Assembly (NCBI GenBank): GCA_002778195.1
Contig: PCDI01000010.1
Span: 1,178,001-1,242,000 of the forward strand
Length of the DNA stretch: 64,000 bases
Source: Raffaelea ambrosiae
Lineage: Eukaryota > Ascomycota > Sordariomycetes > Ophiostomatales > Ophiostomataceae
Direction: 5' to 3'
Shown: positions 23,756 to 35,608 of the stretch, piece after piece
Layout: each line of letters opens with the position of its first letter
How positions within the stretch are numbered: position 1 is the stretch's first letter
Position numbers and translations under genes: made by a program
The notes under the pieces: model-generated
What the model was told of the DNA's origin: nothing
Seen by the model: the letters and a program-made list of their open reading frames with translations, nothing else
The model's database searches: none

Positions 23756-24652
23756 GGCAACCAAGTGCTCCAAGAGAGAAGAACGAGATGAAAGAATGAT
23801 TCGGCAGAGAATTGCGAGCCCCGACTGAAGAAGGAATCAAAAAGAACGAGAAGCGAAATAAACGAAAGAAACGAAAGAAACGAAAGAAACGACGAGAAAC
23901 GAAACCAAATGCGATGAACGACGAGGGAAAAGGACGATGCAGAGCGATGAAACAGATCAGGAGCAAAGAGCGCGAGCACTCCTTATCAGTTGCCTATTTG
24001 GGCTGCCGCCCGTGTTCTGTTTCGCTTGGGCTACACTGCACCTTGGGCTCCTGATTGCGACGGATTCGTCATTGAATGCCGGATCAAGAAGCTGCAAATC
24101 GAGAATTGATAAAAAGGGTTGGGCTCTGCAACCTGTCAGATCACGGGCGTATTCGCCCCATCGGCAGCAGACAGCTCACCGTTTCCCTGGATTTGCCCCG
24201 GGCTGGCTGCCACGACAAAGCCGGCCGACGCTATCCCGACACGCGCCATCCTCCAGGCAGCCGAATTCTTTCCACCGCGGGTTGTTGCAGCTTGTTTTGA
24301 GTTGTGCAGCTAAACTCTGTTTTCAACTGATCGCGCCCCCATCCAATCCTCTGTGGCATTTTGTTCGATTGCGCAGGCTCGTGCCTGTAGGCGTGCGTCA
24401 CGCAATGCCATAAACAGCGTTGCCTTGCCTATCGTCTCCAACGTCATCACAGGGGAGGAGTGCTTAAGGGCCGATTTGGCGGGGATGGAGGCGGTAGATA
24501 GCTTAGCTACGATGTAGGACCTTGTGGATCCGCTTTTAATTAGGCAGTCCGAAGTAAGCTGCATAGTTACCCGTTGGGTGAGCCTCAGCAAGACAACCCA
24601 ACCACCCCGACCGCAGACAGCTGGTGCTTCATCGAGACTCTCATTTTACACC
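23756..24652. promoter_or_regulatory. Divergent promoter region between MFS gene and YSA1-like gene
   Basis: Two genes face away from each other across 0.9 kb. Next to the MFS start the + strand has a tandem array of GAAACGAAA units (about 23856-23905), which is a CT-rich leader in the sense of that gene. No coding sequence is supported within the region. No TATA box was identified on either side. Confidence 0.5.
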
Positions 24653-25511
24653 ATGCCACCCGCCGCCAAAGCGAGTGCTACCGTTGTGTCCCGCGAGCCA
24701 CTGGTGCGCCGTGCCCTTCCCGCAGTGGACAATGAGGCAGCCTCTTTTCTTCTCGCTGACGTAATCATCGTGACTCTCGCAAAAGGCTCCGGAAGAAGCC
24801 AAATGGACCAAGCTGGTCAAGTAAGAAGAACCCCGTCCACTCGTGCACCTGCGGTCGCACCCCTCTGCATACACGCCTGCAAGCTCCTGCAGGACTGCAA
24901 CTGACACCCGCAGAGTCACGTACGAGGACGCCGCGGGCACAAGCCGCGTCTGGGAGTCGGCGGAGCGCACCACCCGCCCGGCAGACAGCGCCATTGACGG
25001 CGTCGACATCGTGGCCGTCCTGGCCGACTCGCAGGATCCAGCATGGCGGCCCGAGATTATTCTCTTGAAACAGTTCCGCCCAGCCGTGGGCAGGACCGTC
25101 ATTGAGGTTCCGGCCGGCCTAGTGGACGCAGGCGAATCGCCGGAGGAGTCGGCCATTCGGGAGTTGCGCGAGGAGACGGGATATCTCGGCTCCTTGGCCG
25201 GCGCCTCGGCACTTTCCTCGGCTGACGCCTCGTTGCCCGCGCCACCGCTCGTCCTCTTCTCGGACCCCGGCTTCTCCAACAACAACCTCCAAATCATCCA
25301 CCTCGTCGTCGACCGCAGCCGGCCCGAAAACCAAAACCCCCAGCCCGCCCTCGAAGACGGCGAACTCGTCGAGGACGTCTTCACGGTGCCCCTGGCTGAC
25401 CTGCCAGCCCGACTTTGCCAGCTCGACGCCCAGGGATACGCTATTGATGCCCGCCTCGGCACCCTGGCAGCCGCCATGGAACTGGTCCAGCAGTTCATGC
25501 CAAAGACGTAA
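24653..25511 (+). CDS. YSA1: ADP-ribose pyrophosphatase (Nudix hydrolase)
   Basis: Three exons, 24653-24703, 24786-24820 (35 nt) and 24914-25511, give 227 residues. Donors are GTGCGC and GTAAGA; acceptors AAG and CAG, each preceded by a CTGAC branch site. Splicing creates the expected N-terminus: REPLAPEEAKWTKLVKVTYE followed by RVWESAERTTR. The Nudix box GX5EX7REUXEEXGU is intact at AGLVDAGESPEESAIRELRE followed by ETGYL. Downstream LFSDPGFSNNNLQIIHLVVD fits the ADP-ribose pyrophosphatase subfamily (SDPG...N region). Length matches yeast Ysa1 (about 230). The enzyme would hydrolyse ADP-ribose to AMP and ribose 5-phosphate. The first exon encodes only 17 residues and contains the first suitable ATG. 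The gene symbol is by family resemblance. Confidence 0.92.
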
Positions 25512-26317
25512 TGGCCCCAGATGAGAATCGCCGACAGTGCAGCCATGACCGCTTGAAATCAGCACCCCCAAGCGAGCATGGAAAACGCGAGAAAGAGCAT
25601 TCAAACGACGCTTTTCTATATGTACAGTGGCTTGGTTCTTTCATAGTACAAGGGCAACGCAATGCCAGCTAATCCATCTACTGTGCTCTGTGGCCAGATC
25701 CCATGATAAGGAAGAAACGCCATGGAAGAACCCCCCCGGCCATACCCTGGGGGCTCATGCTGCCTTTTACATGCATATATATATCCTTCCAGACTCCTTC
25801 CGTCTCCATGCTGGCCCGCCAATTCATCATGCGATTCCCCCATTTTCGCTACTCCTCTGTTTATGCGCTCTCTGTGGTTGCGTGGCTTTCAATTCTGTAC
25901 TGGGCCCCAAGGTGGGCCCCCTAGGTGTCTCCAATGTTATTGTGTATATGTAAATACCTCCCTTGGAGATGGAGGTTTCCGCCGAGGCACCGGGCCAAGG
26001 TGCCACAGACAGGGCTCGTAACGTGACAATGCCGGAAAGGACTGACTGTATGCTGGATCGAGTAAAGAAGATGTGAAAGGGGAGAAAATAAAAAGGAGAA
26101 AAAATAAAACGGAGGAAAAAATGGACTGAAAGGATAACCTTTCCAGTGAAATGAAAAAAAAATCCAAAAAGAAAAGACATGGACGGGAACAATGCAGTGA
26201 ACCAATGTCAAACAAATAGAACAAATAACAAGGTGGGCCAGCCTGGCTGGGACAGGCAAAAAAGGCCATGGTCGTTCCATACGGTCGGAAGAAAAGAATA
26301 AAACTTTCGGATGCCTG
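25512..26317. other. Convergent intergenic region
   Basis: This separates the 3' ends of the YSA1-like gene (+) and the C2H2-like gene (-). It contains A-rich tracts at 26082-26165 and no supported coding frame. It is probably both 3' UTRs. Confidence 0.4.
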
Positions 26318-27916
26318 TCACGGTGACAGGGGAACAGTTGGTGATGGTAGGCTGGAAATCACAGCCCGCACTTCTTCTGCAATAATTCTACGGATCTCCG
26401 TTGCCGAATCGACGGTTGTCACTGCTGCCACTTCTGCCATGGACAGACGCCCATTTGTCGCGGCCGGTAGAGCCGAACCATGCCCCGTGGCTTGGTAGTT
26501 TCCCGACGACGAGAGACCACTGCCGTTGCCTGTGCTCTCAGTTGCTGCAATGCGCTGCTCGGCCGCAGCTGCCACCATAGCTATGGCATTTCTAGGGGTC
26601 GGGGCCGGATGCATCACTGGCGGTCTCTCATAGCCCTGTAGCATAACCGGATGCACAGGTGGTTCGTCTCGAGGGTCGTAGTCCACATCTACCTCGTGTC
26701 AGGTTAAGGAAAAAAAACAAAGCAGACCACAAAGATGCAAAGCAATAGGCAAAGCAAACAAAGCAATACTCCTCCATTACTACTTACAGGGGGATGGCGT
26801 AGGCTTGTCTCGAAAGCTGGGAAACAACAGCCGGTACACATGCGCCCACTTGTCTTCCTCGGTTTGCCCTTCTATCTTTTTGCGCGACCGAAGCTTCTTT
26901 TCCACTTCCTGGTCAAACCCGGCATCTTCAGCCACATCTCGAGGCGAGACCTGGCACGGAATGACTTGTCGCAGGTGCTCCCTGAGCTGACTTTGGCTCT
27001 TAAATGTCGACGAGCACCTCTCACACACGGAGTGCATGTGGTGTCGGTACAGGTGTTCTCTATTTCCGGTGGCAACATGCGTTCCAGCCTTAGCAATCTT
27101 GTTCCCCATGACAGTACATCGAGCTCATGGCGGGGCAACCTACTTCACCCTGTGCACACTGGGCCATCCAGACGTTCGGCATGAGCGCTGCTGCCAGTAC
27201 ACGTGCCGGTTGCGCTTGTAAAACGGGCACGCAAACTCCGGCACATACGATGTAGCTCCATTGGACAACTTGGCCTTCTTTCCGGCTCCCTCCTCATGGC
27301 GGCTGTCATCTTCATCTGCACTGTCGTTTGTTGATCTCTTAAGCGGAAGTGACGATCTGGTTGAGTTGGGCGGCTCCATGTCACTGGGCGTGATGGGTGG
27401 GTTGGGGTCGCACCCTTCCGAGAGACAGGTTCTCCGCCGTCCAAAGTAGCCATCCGAGTCCGACGAGGTGTCGCACCCGCCTGTCCCCCAAGTCACCACG
27501 TCGGAGCACCGTCGTGGCATCCTGTCGAACACTCCCGATCCTCTTCCCTTCCGCTCGAACGGCGGAGATTGGGACCATATGGACTCGGCGTCTTCTTCGA
27601 CAACTGTCCGGAGAGACCCAGAAGAAGACACGTCGTCTGCATCGGTCGTGTGCAAGACAGGGGAGAGTCCGGTGTTGAGGAGGCTATTTCGTCTGCTGCT
27701 GTTTTCCGTGTATCCTGCCAGGGAGGGGCTATAGGGCTGGCAGAGAATTGCTTTAGTCGTGCTGCTGCCGCAGTGGCTGTTATTCTGGCGCTGCAGCATG
27801 TAGTCCTTGATCTGAGGAACGACAATATTGGACGTTGGATCTCCGCTCTCAGCAGCAGGTGTTGAATCGGATGGTTCAGGAGCGCACAGCTGGCTGATAA
27901 GCATGGCTACGGACAA
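26318..27916 (-). CDS. Fungal C2H2-like zinc finger protein
   Basis: Three exons, 27916-27144, 27059-26788 and 26688-26318, give 471 residues. Donors GTAGGT and GTAAGT, acceptors TAG; frames join cleanly. Residues 1-225 are Ser/Asp-rich and disordered, with a basic cluster (KKAKLS). The conserved core is FACPFYKRNRHVYWQQRSC followed by GWPSVHRVK, which joins across intron 1 to EHLYRHHMHSVCERC and then QSQLREHLRQVIPC. This is the atypical zinc-finger pair common in Pezizomycotina: Cys...Cys...His...His, then CxxC-x12-H-x5-C. A KKLRSRKK helix and an EEDKWAHVYRLLFP block follow, as in the family, then a Pro/Ala/Ser-rich C-terminus. A nuclear or regulatory role is only inferred. The sense-strand leader from 28040 to 28330 is CT-rich. 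Confidence 0.82.
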
Positions 27917-30527
27917 ACACGGACTGCAGTCTTCTCCTTCACCCCGATATCGTCTTAAGAGTGCGGTATCAGAATAGCAGAGAAGTTATGGGACTCCTGC
28001 AGCAGCATGGACTCGACGGCACAGGTGGATGAGAAAAATGGAGAAGTAGATAAACGAAATAGTGAATGAAGAAGAAGGACAGATGGATGAAAATGACGGA
28101 GAAGAGACTGTAAGAAACAAATATAAAAACGAAAATAAGGAAGAAAGGGGAGGCAAGGAAAAAAAAAAGAATGAAGGAGATAAGAAAACAACGAAGGACA
28201 AGAAAAAAAAAAAGGCTCCAGTGTATTGGGTGGGCGAACGAGATGGGGGCAAAAGACAAACCGGGAAGTTGGAATGTGATTTGAAAACGGGATAATAAAT
28301 AAAAGAGGGAATGTGCGGAAAGAAGAAAAAAAGATGCGCTCCTCGAATCCCAGCCGTGGTGTGTAAATGCTGCAAAGGAACGGAGCCCCAGCAATAAGTA
28401 CTCGTATGTATTTGCGTTGCAATGGACGCAACAAGGACGACCAGAAGGACAAGGGGGCTCAGAAAACAATCCGACCAATGTGGGAATCCTGAATGACCCT
28501 AGTCATTTGGTTTGAAGCCTAGACAAGCGGTGAGTGAGCGAGAGGCCGAGAATATGCTCCGGTCTTCTTGACTTCTGACTGCGGGCCTCTCTCTTTCTGG
28601 TTTTTTCTGCGGTGTGTAACTCCACGGATACCCACCTTGTACTCGGATGCAAGCCAATGGCCCGGGACTAGAGGAGCAGCACAGGACGGTGCACTGGCAT
28701 GCAATTTCGAGGGATGGGAGGGCAGGAGAATATTCCGACAGTGGCCCGTTCCGGCCGTTGGCAGAGGTATGGGAGTGCGCCGAGGCGGGAGCCACAAGAC
28801 AGGACCAACCCAACCATGAGCCAGACTAAAAGCCCGACCAGAAGCTCGGCAAAAAGCCAGACCAACAAGCAAAGCAATTGAGGCAAGGAAAGCCGAGATG
28901 GGAGTGGCGGGAACGAGGCAGGATATGATTTAAAACGAGTACAGCCACCGGTCGATACTGGCTCAAACAACAGCAGGGCCAAGCCAGGAGCACGGAGCAC
29001 CAGGAGAGTCTTCTCATCAAACACAGACAGTGCTCTTTGCACAATAATGAGTGGCCAGCCAGAAGGGGGCTGAGGTTGTGCCACTGGACCTCTTGCCTCA
29101 CACTTCTCTGATTCCTCGAGTATGTCATCAATAAGGTGAAGTGCACTCACAGATCCAAAAGATGCAAGGGGTGACGCGGGACTTGTATGATGTTATGCGC
29201 GTATCTCGGGCTGCATGTCTGGCTGTCTGCCCAGACAGTCCTAGCGAGCCGGCCAACAGCAAGAGCAGAGAAATCAAGGATTTGGTCTGTCAGAGGTCGT
29301 TGAAGTCGTTGACATGAAGGGTCAACCGGTCATTTTCTGTCGGCCAGCTCGACGCATGCCACTTAATTCGGCCGCTGTGCGACCGGGCAGGCCAGCCACG
29401 CACAGGCCAGTAGATGCGATGTGCCTTGACCTGGCCATATTCCGGGAGATTGGTTGGCCAACTGACTCGCTGACCATCCACTGGCAGCCGAGTCATCCAA
29501 GGAGCAGCATGCCGGCATGTCCCGAAACCGGTCTTTCTTCTGGAGGGCAATATCACTGTCCAATTTTAGAAGTCGATGAGGGCATGTTGCAGCTGGCAAC
29601 CAGCGATTAGCAACGGAAGACCAGCGCGAGAGGCAAACCGTGCCGTTTGTAGAAGAAAAAGAAAGCAAGCGAGCAGACCAGAAAATGCAAACGACACACA
29701 GCCATCCGGCACAAGACGGTTGCATTTGATGAACCCGGGTATATCTGTCAGTCTTGGCCAATGGCCTGTCCGATGGCAATCTTGTCACAGGTGCTGCATT
29801 CGCTGCACTGGGTGCATTTTGCAGCGACCCTTACCGGCATCTGGGACCACAAGGGCCAGATTTGTATCTGACCCAGCCAATATCCCGGGTTGCTATTCCA
29901 TCGTCTTCAGAACAAGGACGAGGGATTCCAGGATGACCCGAAGGCAGGAAACCAATGGCAGCCAGGCCAGGCATTCCATCAATGTCGAAATGCTCTCGCT
30001 GGAATGTGGGCAGGCCGGGGGCAACAAAGGTTGCGAGCCGGATGCTTAGGGCGATGCTGTGTAACACAATTCGCTTTGCAGCGTAGCATCGTGCAAGTCC
30101 GTCCATGCCAGCGCATTGCTAGGGAGGCGTGTTTTGCGCACTTCTTGGAACTGAATTGGAGGCAGGCTGGAAGTGTGGGCCAGCGCGGGATGGGTGTGAG
30201 CATGGGGCAGCCCCAGCCATGGGGCATAATGCAGGCGCGGGAGGAGGGGGGCTGGACATGGGGGGGTAAGACTTGCAAGATGTATCCTGGTTGGCTTGGA
30301 TTTGGATGGATCGAGGAGGGTCACCTGGCTTGGATGGCCTCTCACAAAGAGGCCCGCATGCGGTGGAACGCAGAATCTATGCACGCAGCCATGTCCAGGA
30401 AAGGGAGGTGAAGAGAACGGACGAAGAGTGAGGCGTAAAGCGGGAGGCAATTAAGGTAGTTGTAGGGTTGTAGACGGGATGGAGTTGTGAGAAAAAAAGA
30501 AGAAAAAAGCGGTCGTGGTAAGTTTAG

Positions 30528-30572
30528 AACAGAAATTTAAAACAGAAATTTATAACAGAAATTTATAACAGG
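30528..30572. repeat. Tandem repeat, about 14-bp AT-rich unit
   Basis: About three copies of a unit close to AACAGAAATTTATA lie in tandem in the gene-poor region. It is non-coding. Confidence 0.7.
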
Positions 30573-32984
30573 GCAAGAGACGGGTAGAAACAGGCGCACA
30601 ATCTATTGTGTTCTCCAGAAAACGCAACAGGAAGGCACAGAAAGTCACGGGAAGACACAGAGAGACACGGAAAGTCCGAGAAAAAAGTCCGCATGGGGGA
30701 GGGCGCAAGCGTCCAAGCAGGAGAACCGGCCGCAGACTTGCTTGACTGTGTCTTCTTGCAGAATCTGGAGAAGAGCGAAGCACGGCGAGATGTCGCGCCT
30801 GCCGCACATGGCGGCGCTCTAGTGCACACCCTCAGAACGAAAGAAGCAGGAGCGAAGAACTGCCCGCAAGGATGGAGCCACCAGAACTCCTAGAACAAAG
30901 CCACAAAGCAAAAATGACCGGTAAAGACCGGATGCCTTCTTTTTTCTTCTTTTTTTCTTTTCTTTTTTGACCCTGATGCTTGCTGCTTCCTGTATCCCCC
31001 AGCAGGCAGGTGCGGTGCCTCTGGCGTGGACACCGCCGTGCAGCGGGGGACCAGATGACTTAGCAGATGACAGATCACAGGCGTGCAACGAGACACATAC
31101 GACGTATGGCTGAGACAGGTTGGTTACGGGCGAAGGACGTCGGCCTCCCCGGACAGCCAAAGGGCTTTCCAGGGGAGGGGGGGGGACATAGACGGAGCAC
31201 CAACTCGAGAGGCTGTTGAGCGAAGACTGAGCGACTAAGTCAACACTGGCCGGGCAGGGAAGGTGCGACCAGCTTACACAGACTGGCTGTCGATGAAGGA
31301 AGGTGCCACTCTGGCCAACCTTGACCACCGAACGCACATCAGTCGCGCCTGCCCAGAACGACAGCTGCGCCGAGACACCGCGAGGTAGGACATGATGGCT
31401 ACGTGTTTATTTTTACTCTGCGTCTTTGTTCTGTTTGCACGGTGGCGCCGCTTCGCCCAGCCTGCGTTCCTGCCGAGGCAGCAGCCTCCGGCCCCCAGGG
31501 CGTTGCCGGCATAGCTCCTTCCCTTTATCGGCAGCCTCTCTGGGCTGGCTCCGACCCCAGAGGTCATACAAAATCTCAATGCTTACTGGTGGAAGAGATT
31601 GTCATCGACACCTTTTACAGCCGAACGGGTTTCAGACGGATTGAACGATGACACACAGACACCACAATACGACCTTGGACCAGCGCCTTGCCTCACACTC
31701 GCTGGGCCACATGGCCACTGCAACGCTCCACCTGCGTGTGTGTTTGAGTGAGAAGGCTTGTGTGGGCACTGGAAAGGTGTGCCGTGGCCCACAACTGCAG
31801 CCATCCTCCATATCTGTTGCAACCCATTTTACCATATTTGCTATTCTTGTCTCTGGCTTGCATCTGTCCTTGTGCGCGCACAGCAAGGGAGCAGTGGAAA
31901 CAGAGCACGGCCCCGGAAGACGAACGCCGCTCCGTCTACCCACCGTTCGTGTGCAGGGCTCCTCAGCCTCGGAAACCCGAGAGCGACGTCAGCCAGCCAA
32001 CGGAGAATTTAGGATGCACCCGATGGTGTCCCCGTGGTGAAACACGGCGAGAACAAAGAGACAGCAGACAAGACAGGCAGTCAGACACTCCGACAGGGAC
32101 ACGGACAAGGAACCCGACAGGGAATCCGACAGGCAATCGGATGGGCAGAGCAAGACGCACAGCCTGACATCCGACTCGCTGACATGCTGGGAACCGTGCA
32201 AGGGGGAACAAACAAAGGAAAACAATGTGCTCCGTGCGACGCAACGCGAGAAACGAGGTGGTTCTCCCCCAGTGCGCGAAACGAGCCTGCAAGGCGAGGT
32301 GTGGTCCTCTCCAGGACATCCTCCAGGACGGCATCTGAGAAACTCCGTTGGCTGGCATGGCCGTACACATCCATGCAATTGGAGCAAGTGTCAGGGATTG
32401 TGGGAAGCAAGGGGCCTGCTGAAGGTGGGAGGCGAACGAAACCGGGCGGAGTGCGAGGACGGCGGAATTCAGCGAAAAAAACACGGCAAAAACTCAGAGC
32501 ACCTAGAGGCTAGAGCACTGCGAGAAACTGAGAGCCACTATGCACACAAACAGAGGCTGGCCAGTCCCTGGCCGGCGCTTTGTCAAGTAACCAGGATCAT
32601 GACAAAGAAGAGTCAAAAATCCAACATGGCACAGGACATATGCCTGCTCTCGACGACATCCCACCCTACAAGCGCACACTGTGCGGCCAGCAGACTGGGA
32701 CGAACTGCTGCCGGGCATGTCACTGCATTTGAAGGGAGGCGGACGATGCTGCTCGCGGTCGCTCTTAAAGGTCAGTGAACGGGCTTGCCTCTTTTGAAGC
32801 GAGCACTTCTCCAATCACCTTCTGTTCAGTGGTCATGAATTCCCCAATTCTCGCTCTGGCCGTGACCGGGTGCAGCCAATCTTGTCTCGTTTGCAGAAGC
32901 TAGCATCACAAGCATCCAATGACGATGCTTAACTAGTTACTGAATCACGGCCACTGACAACGTTCCCGGAGTCCTGTCCGGTGG

Positions 32985-32992
32985 TATAAAAG
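32985..32992 (+). promoter_or_regulatory. TATA box candidate upstream of the CCHC gene
   Basis: TATAAAAG lies 138 bp upstream of the proposed start codon at 33130, in a GC-rich setting and on the same strand as the gene. It is a consensus TATA element at a plausible distance for a fungal promoter with a short 5' UTR. Confidence 0.45.
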
Positions 32993-33129
32993 CCAGCGGA
33001 GAATGTAGCTTGGGCTGGATTCTGGAACGAGCGCTTTGCCTCTCATCGTCTCCAGAGTCTCTTGACACAGCGGTAAAACCGCCAGAAAAGCCACATAGCA
33101 TCTTCGGTACTCTGGCCTGTGCTGTGGCG

Positions 33130-33870
33130 ATGTTGATCCTTACACTGACCCCTCTGGTGGAAATGCCAGAAGCCGCTCCCCCATCTCTAGACGATCCCAT
33201 GGAAACAGAGAGCCCAGAGGCAACGCCGAGCACAGCCATCGTAAGCTTAGCGACGGCCATTGAGACGACGACGGCTGACACCACACAGGCCAAAAAGTCC
33301 AAAAAGCCCAAAAAGCCCAAAAAGCGCGCTCGTCCTGAAAAGCTGCATGCCGGGGAAATGGCCCGCCGAGCCCGGTTGGGACTCTGCTTGTATTGTGGTG
33401 AGAAGGACCACGCCCGCAACAGGTGTGCCCTGGGTCGTCTTATGCGCAAAGTGTCCCGGGCGAAGCTGCAGCAGAGGCTGGGTCAGGGCGTGTGCCCAAT
33501 CTGTGGAGACCCCGACGGCACCAGGCACACAAAAGTGACCTGTCCGATTCGTGCTAGTTTGCAGCGCACTCTGGACCAGGCAAAGGCCATGCCACCGGCC
33601 AAGGCTGACGACACAGACAGCACGGATTTGATCGATCTGAGAATAGACGGTGGCACCGACAGGGACTTTGCGGATGACCAGCTGGAGATAGATCGTGCCA
33701 TGCGGATGCCATCGAGCCCGGATGTCACAGCAGGCGAACGGGAGGACAAGAACACGATCGAGGGGGGCACGAGCGAGGACGGACTTGGAGTGGCTTTACG
33801 GATTTGCAATGGCAATATTGGGGGCTTCCAGATACACCCACCAAGCTCCGCTGCAGTAAGTCTGTTTTGA
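33130..33870 (+). CDS. CCHC zinc-knuckle protein resembling retroelement gag
   Basis: A frame of 246 residues from the first in-frame ATG (33130); the frame is open a little further upstream, without ATG. The order is a Pro/Glu/Thr-rich acidic N-terminus, a Lys/Pro run KKSKKPKKPKKRARP (nine-bp DNA repeats at 33289-33327), then a retroviral-type zinc knuckle CLYCGEKDHARNRC (Cx2Cx4Hx4C) preceded by RRARLGL, as in fungal Ty3/gypsy gag. A second Cys/His cluster follows (CPICGDPDGTRHTKVTC), then an acidic tail. No protease, reverse transcriptase or integrase frame follows. A good donor (GTAAGT at 33860-33865) lies just before the stop, so the last codons may be replaced by an unseen exon. It could be a gag relic or a domesticated single-stranded nucleic-acid-binding protein. 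Confidence 0.5.
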   Translation: MLILTLTPLVEMPEAAPPSLDDPMETESPEATPSTAIVSLATAIETTTADTTQAKKSKKPKKPKKRARPEKLHAGEMARRARLGLCLYCGEKDHARNRCALGRLMRKVSRAKLQQRLGQGVCPICGDPDGTRHTKVTCPIRASLQRTLDQAKAMPPAKADDTDSTDLIDLRIDGGTDRDFADDQLEIDRAMRMPSSPDVTAGEREDKNTIEGGTSEDGLGVALRICNGNIGGFQIHPPSSAAVSLF

Positions 33871-35608
33871 TTTTTTTCTTTTCTCTCTTTTTGGCCTTTT
33901 TCGTTTACTGCCCTTTGTTTGATTGTTCCTTTTACCCGGAATGAGCTTTGCTTTTTTTTTCCCCTTGTACAAGTGAAACAGAGCAAGGCTAGAACATTGC
34001 TTTGGGCCATTTGTGAAGGGACTTACACGTAAGCCCAACCTTCGAAATACACATACATGCATGCTTTGTCAAAATTTACACACACACACTCGCCAATTTG
34101 TCGTGTTCGCCGTATTTGTCCCGGGCGCGCAGAATATTGCCCGAATTCAAGGACCAGCAGGTCTTAGTGTAATTTGTCCTGCGCGTGTCGCGTGCATCAT
34201 CGCTGTGTGTCTTGTCTCTTGTCTCTGTTTCTTCGTCACGATCCGGCTCCATTGTACATGGTGGTGTAGCCGTGCCCAACAGATTGGTTGGGCTGGGAGA
34301 GAACGAAGCATCTAGATCGCTGTCTCGGACTATGGACAGCTCTGAAATCTCGCGTATGTGCAACATTAGGCGAAGCAAAGGAATCGGGAACACATGCGTA
34401 ACCGATGCAGGAGACTCGAGCACGAAGCGAGCCTTTGGATTGATGGACGCACACACACACACACGCAGACTCGGAGGACACGCAAGGGGTGCAATACACC
34501 CGACAGCAGAAACAGAAACAAACGCGCCTTCGGAGCGGCAGGTTCCCAGCAACAAGTTCCTTGCGAACGGGTCCTCGCTACAGGTTCCTTGCGACAGGTT
34601 CCTCGAGACCTGCTGCGCAGGGTTTTCTGGCCATCCCGTGCCGTCGTCATTTCGGTAAAGGGCAGCCCACCTACCTCGCTTGGGGTTTCTCAGACAGCCT
34701 TTGCTTCCGTCTTGCTGGCTCGCCTAAACTTGTCAGTGAACGCAAGTGCACGCTAGGCATACCCGGAAGTTCTTGTCGTTGGGTCTAGAGAAGGGCGACG
34801 GGGCCAAGTCATATGGCAGTTTCGAGGCAAGGGGGGAGGGTGCCAGCAGAACATGGCTGAGCAGGGGAGGGTGGCCCAGACAAATGAAAATAAAGCAGGG
34901 AAAATAAGCACAAGTCTGCACATTGTGCGACATTGAGGGAAGTAGACCGTTCCTCTTCTTTTTCTTTGTTGGAAGTTTGCTTTGGATTCGATTTTTTTGT
35001 TTATTTTGCCATTTATTTTATTTTCTTGCTCGTCCACACTAACCAACAAATTGCATGCAAACGACACCGATGCAGACGAGGCAGATGTAGGATTGTGCAG
35101 AAAAAGGCATGCAGGGAAATGCGGGCAGGCAACGGCTCGCTTGGGTTTCTCTCGTCTGCATTGCGCGTCTTCCGCCAGATATTTGAGCAGATCCACCAAA
35201 CTGGGCTTGTCTTCCCCCTGACCTCTGCCTCATGACCACCCACATCTTCATTGCCGGACCTCCTTGCGGGCCATGTCTCCAACCATTCGGTCTTTTTTGT
35301 TGCACTGTGGATAGAAAGGGGGGCTGAAAAAGAGAAGGAAAACGGAAATGGGGAAATACATGTAAACGAAAATGAAAATGAAAAGCCGGCCAGCAAGCAC
35401 CAGCCAGACAGCAACAACACTGAAGTAAGAACAGCACAGCAACACAAAGACAACGGCAGCAGCAGCAACGGCATCAACAAATGCAGCAGGCACGAAAGAA
35501 CTTTCCAAGCATGTGGTTTCTTCTACTGCGGCAATATCCACGCCAAGTGTCAGGACGGCAGCACAGTCGCAGCACAATGGCATTTACAAGCCGGGCTGGT
35601 GTCTACCA
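33871..35608. other. Intergenic region with simple repeats
   Basis: No supported gene. It contains an AC microsatellite near 34077-34090 and 34447-34463 and imperfect repeats of GGTTCCTTGCGA-like units at 34540-34605. T-rich tracts at 33868-33965 and 34950-35035. The right end is the 3' flank of the SDR gene. Confidence 0.4.

Larger units (their letters stand above)
27917..33129. other. Gene-poor region, about 5.2 kb
   Basis: No gene was recognised on either strand. From 28040 to 28330 the + strand is purine-rich (leader of the minus-strand gene starting at 27916). The middle section (28.5-32.9 kb) has many GGCCAG/CTGGCC-like words and dispersed short repeats, including ACAG-rich imperfect repeats at about 32048-32135 (CCGACAGGGA-like units). 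The longest frames (130-180 codons) show no coding signature or intron pattern. A decayed mobile element is possible but not demonstrable by eye. Confidence 0.35.
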
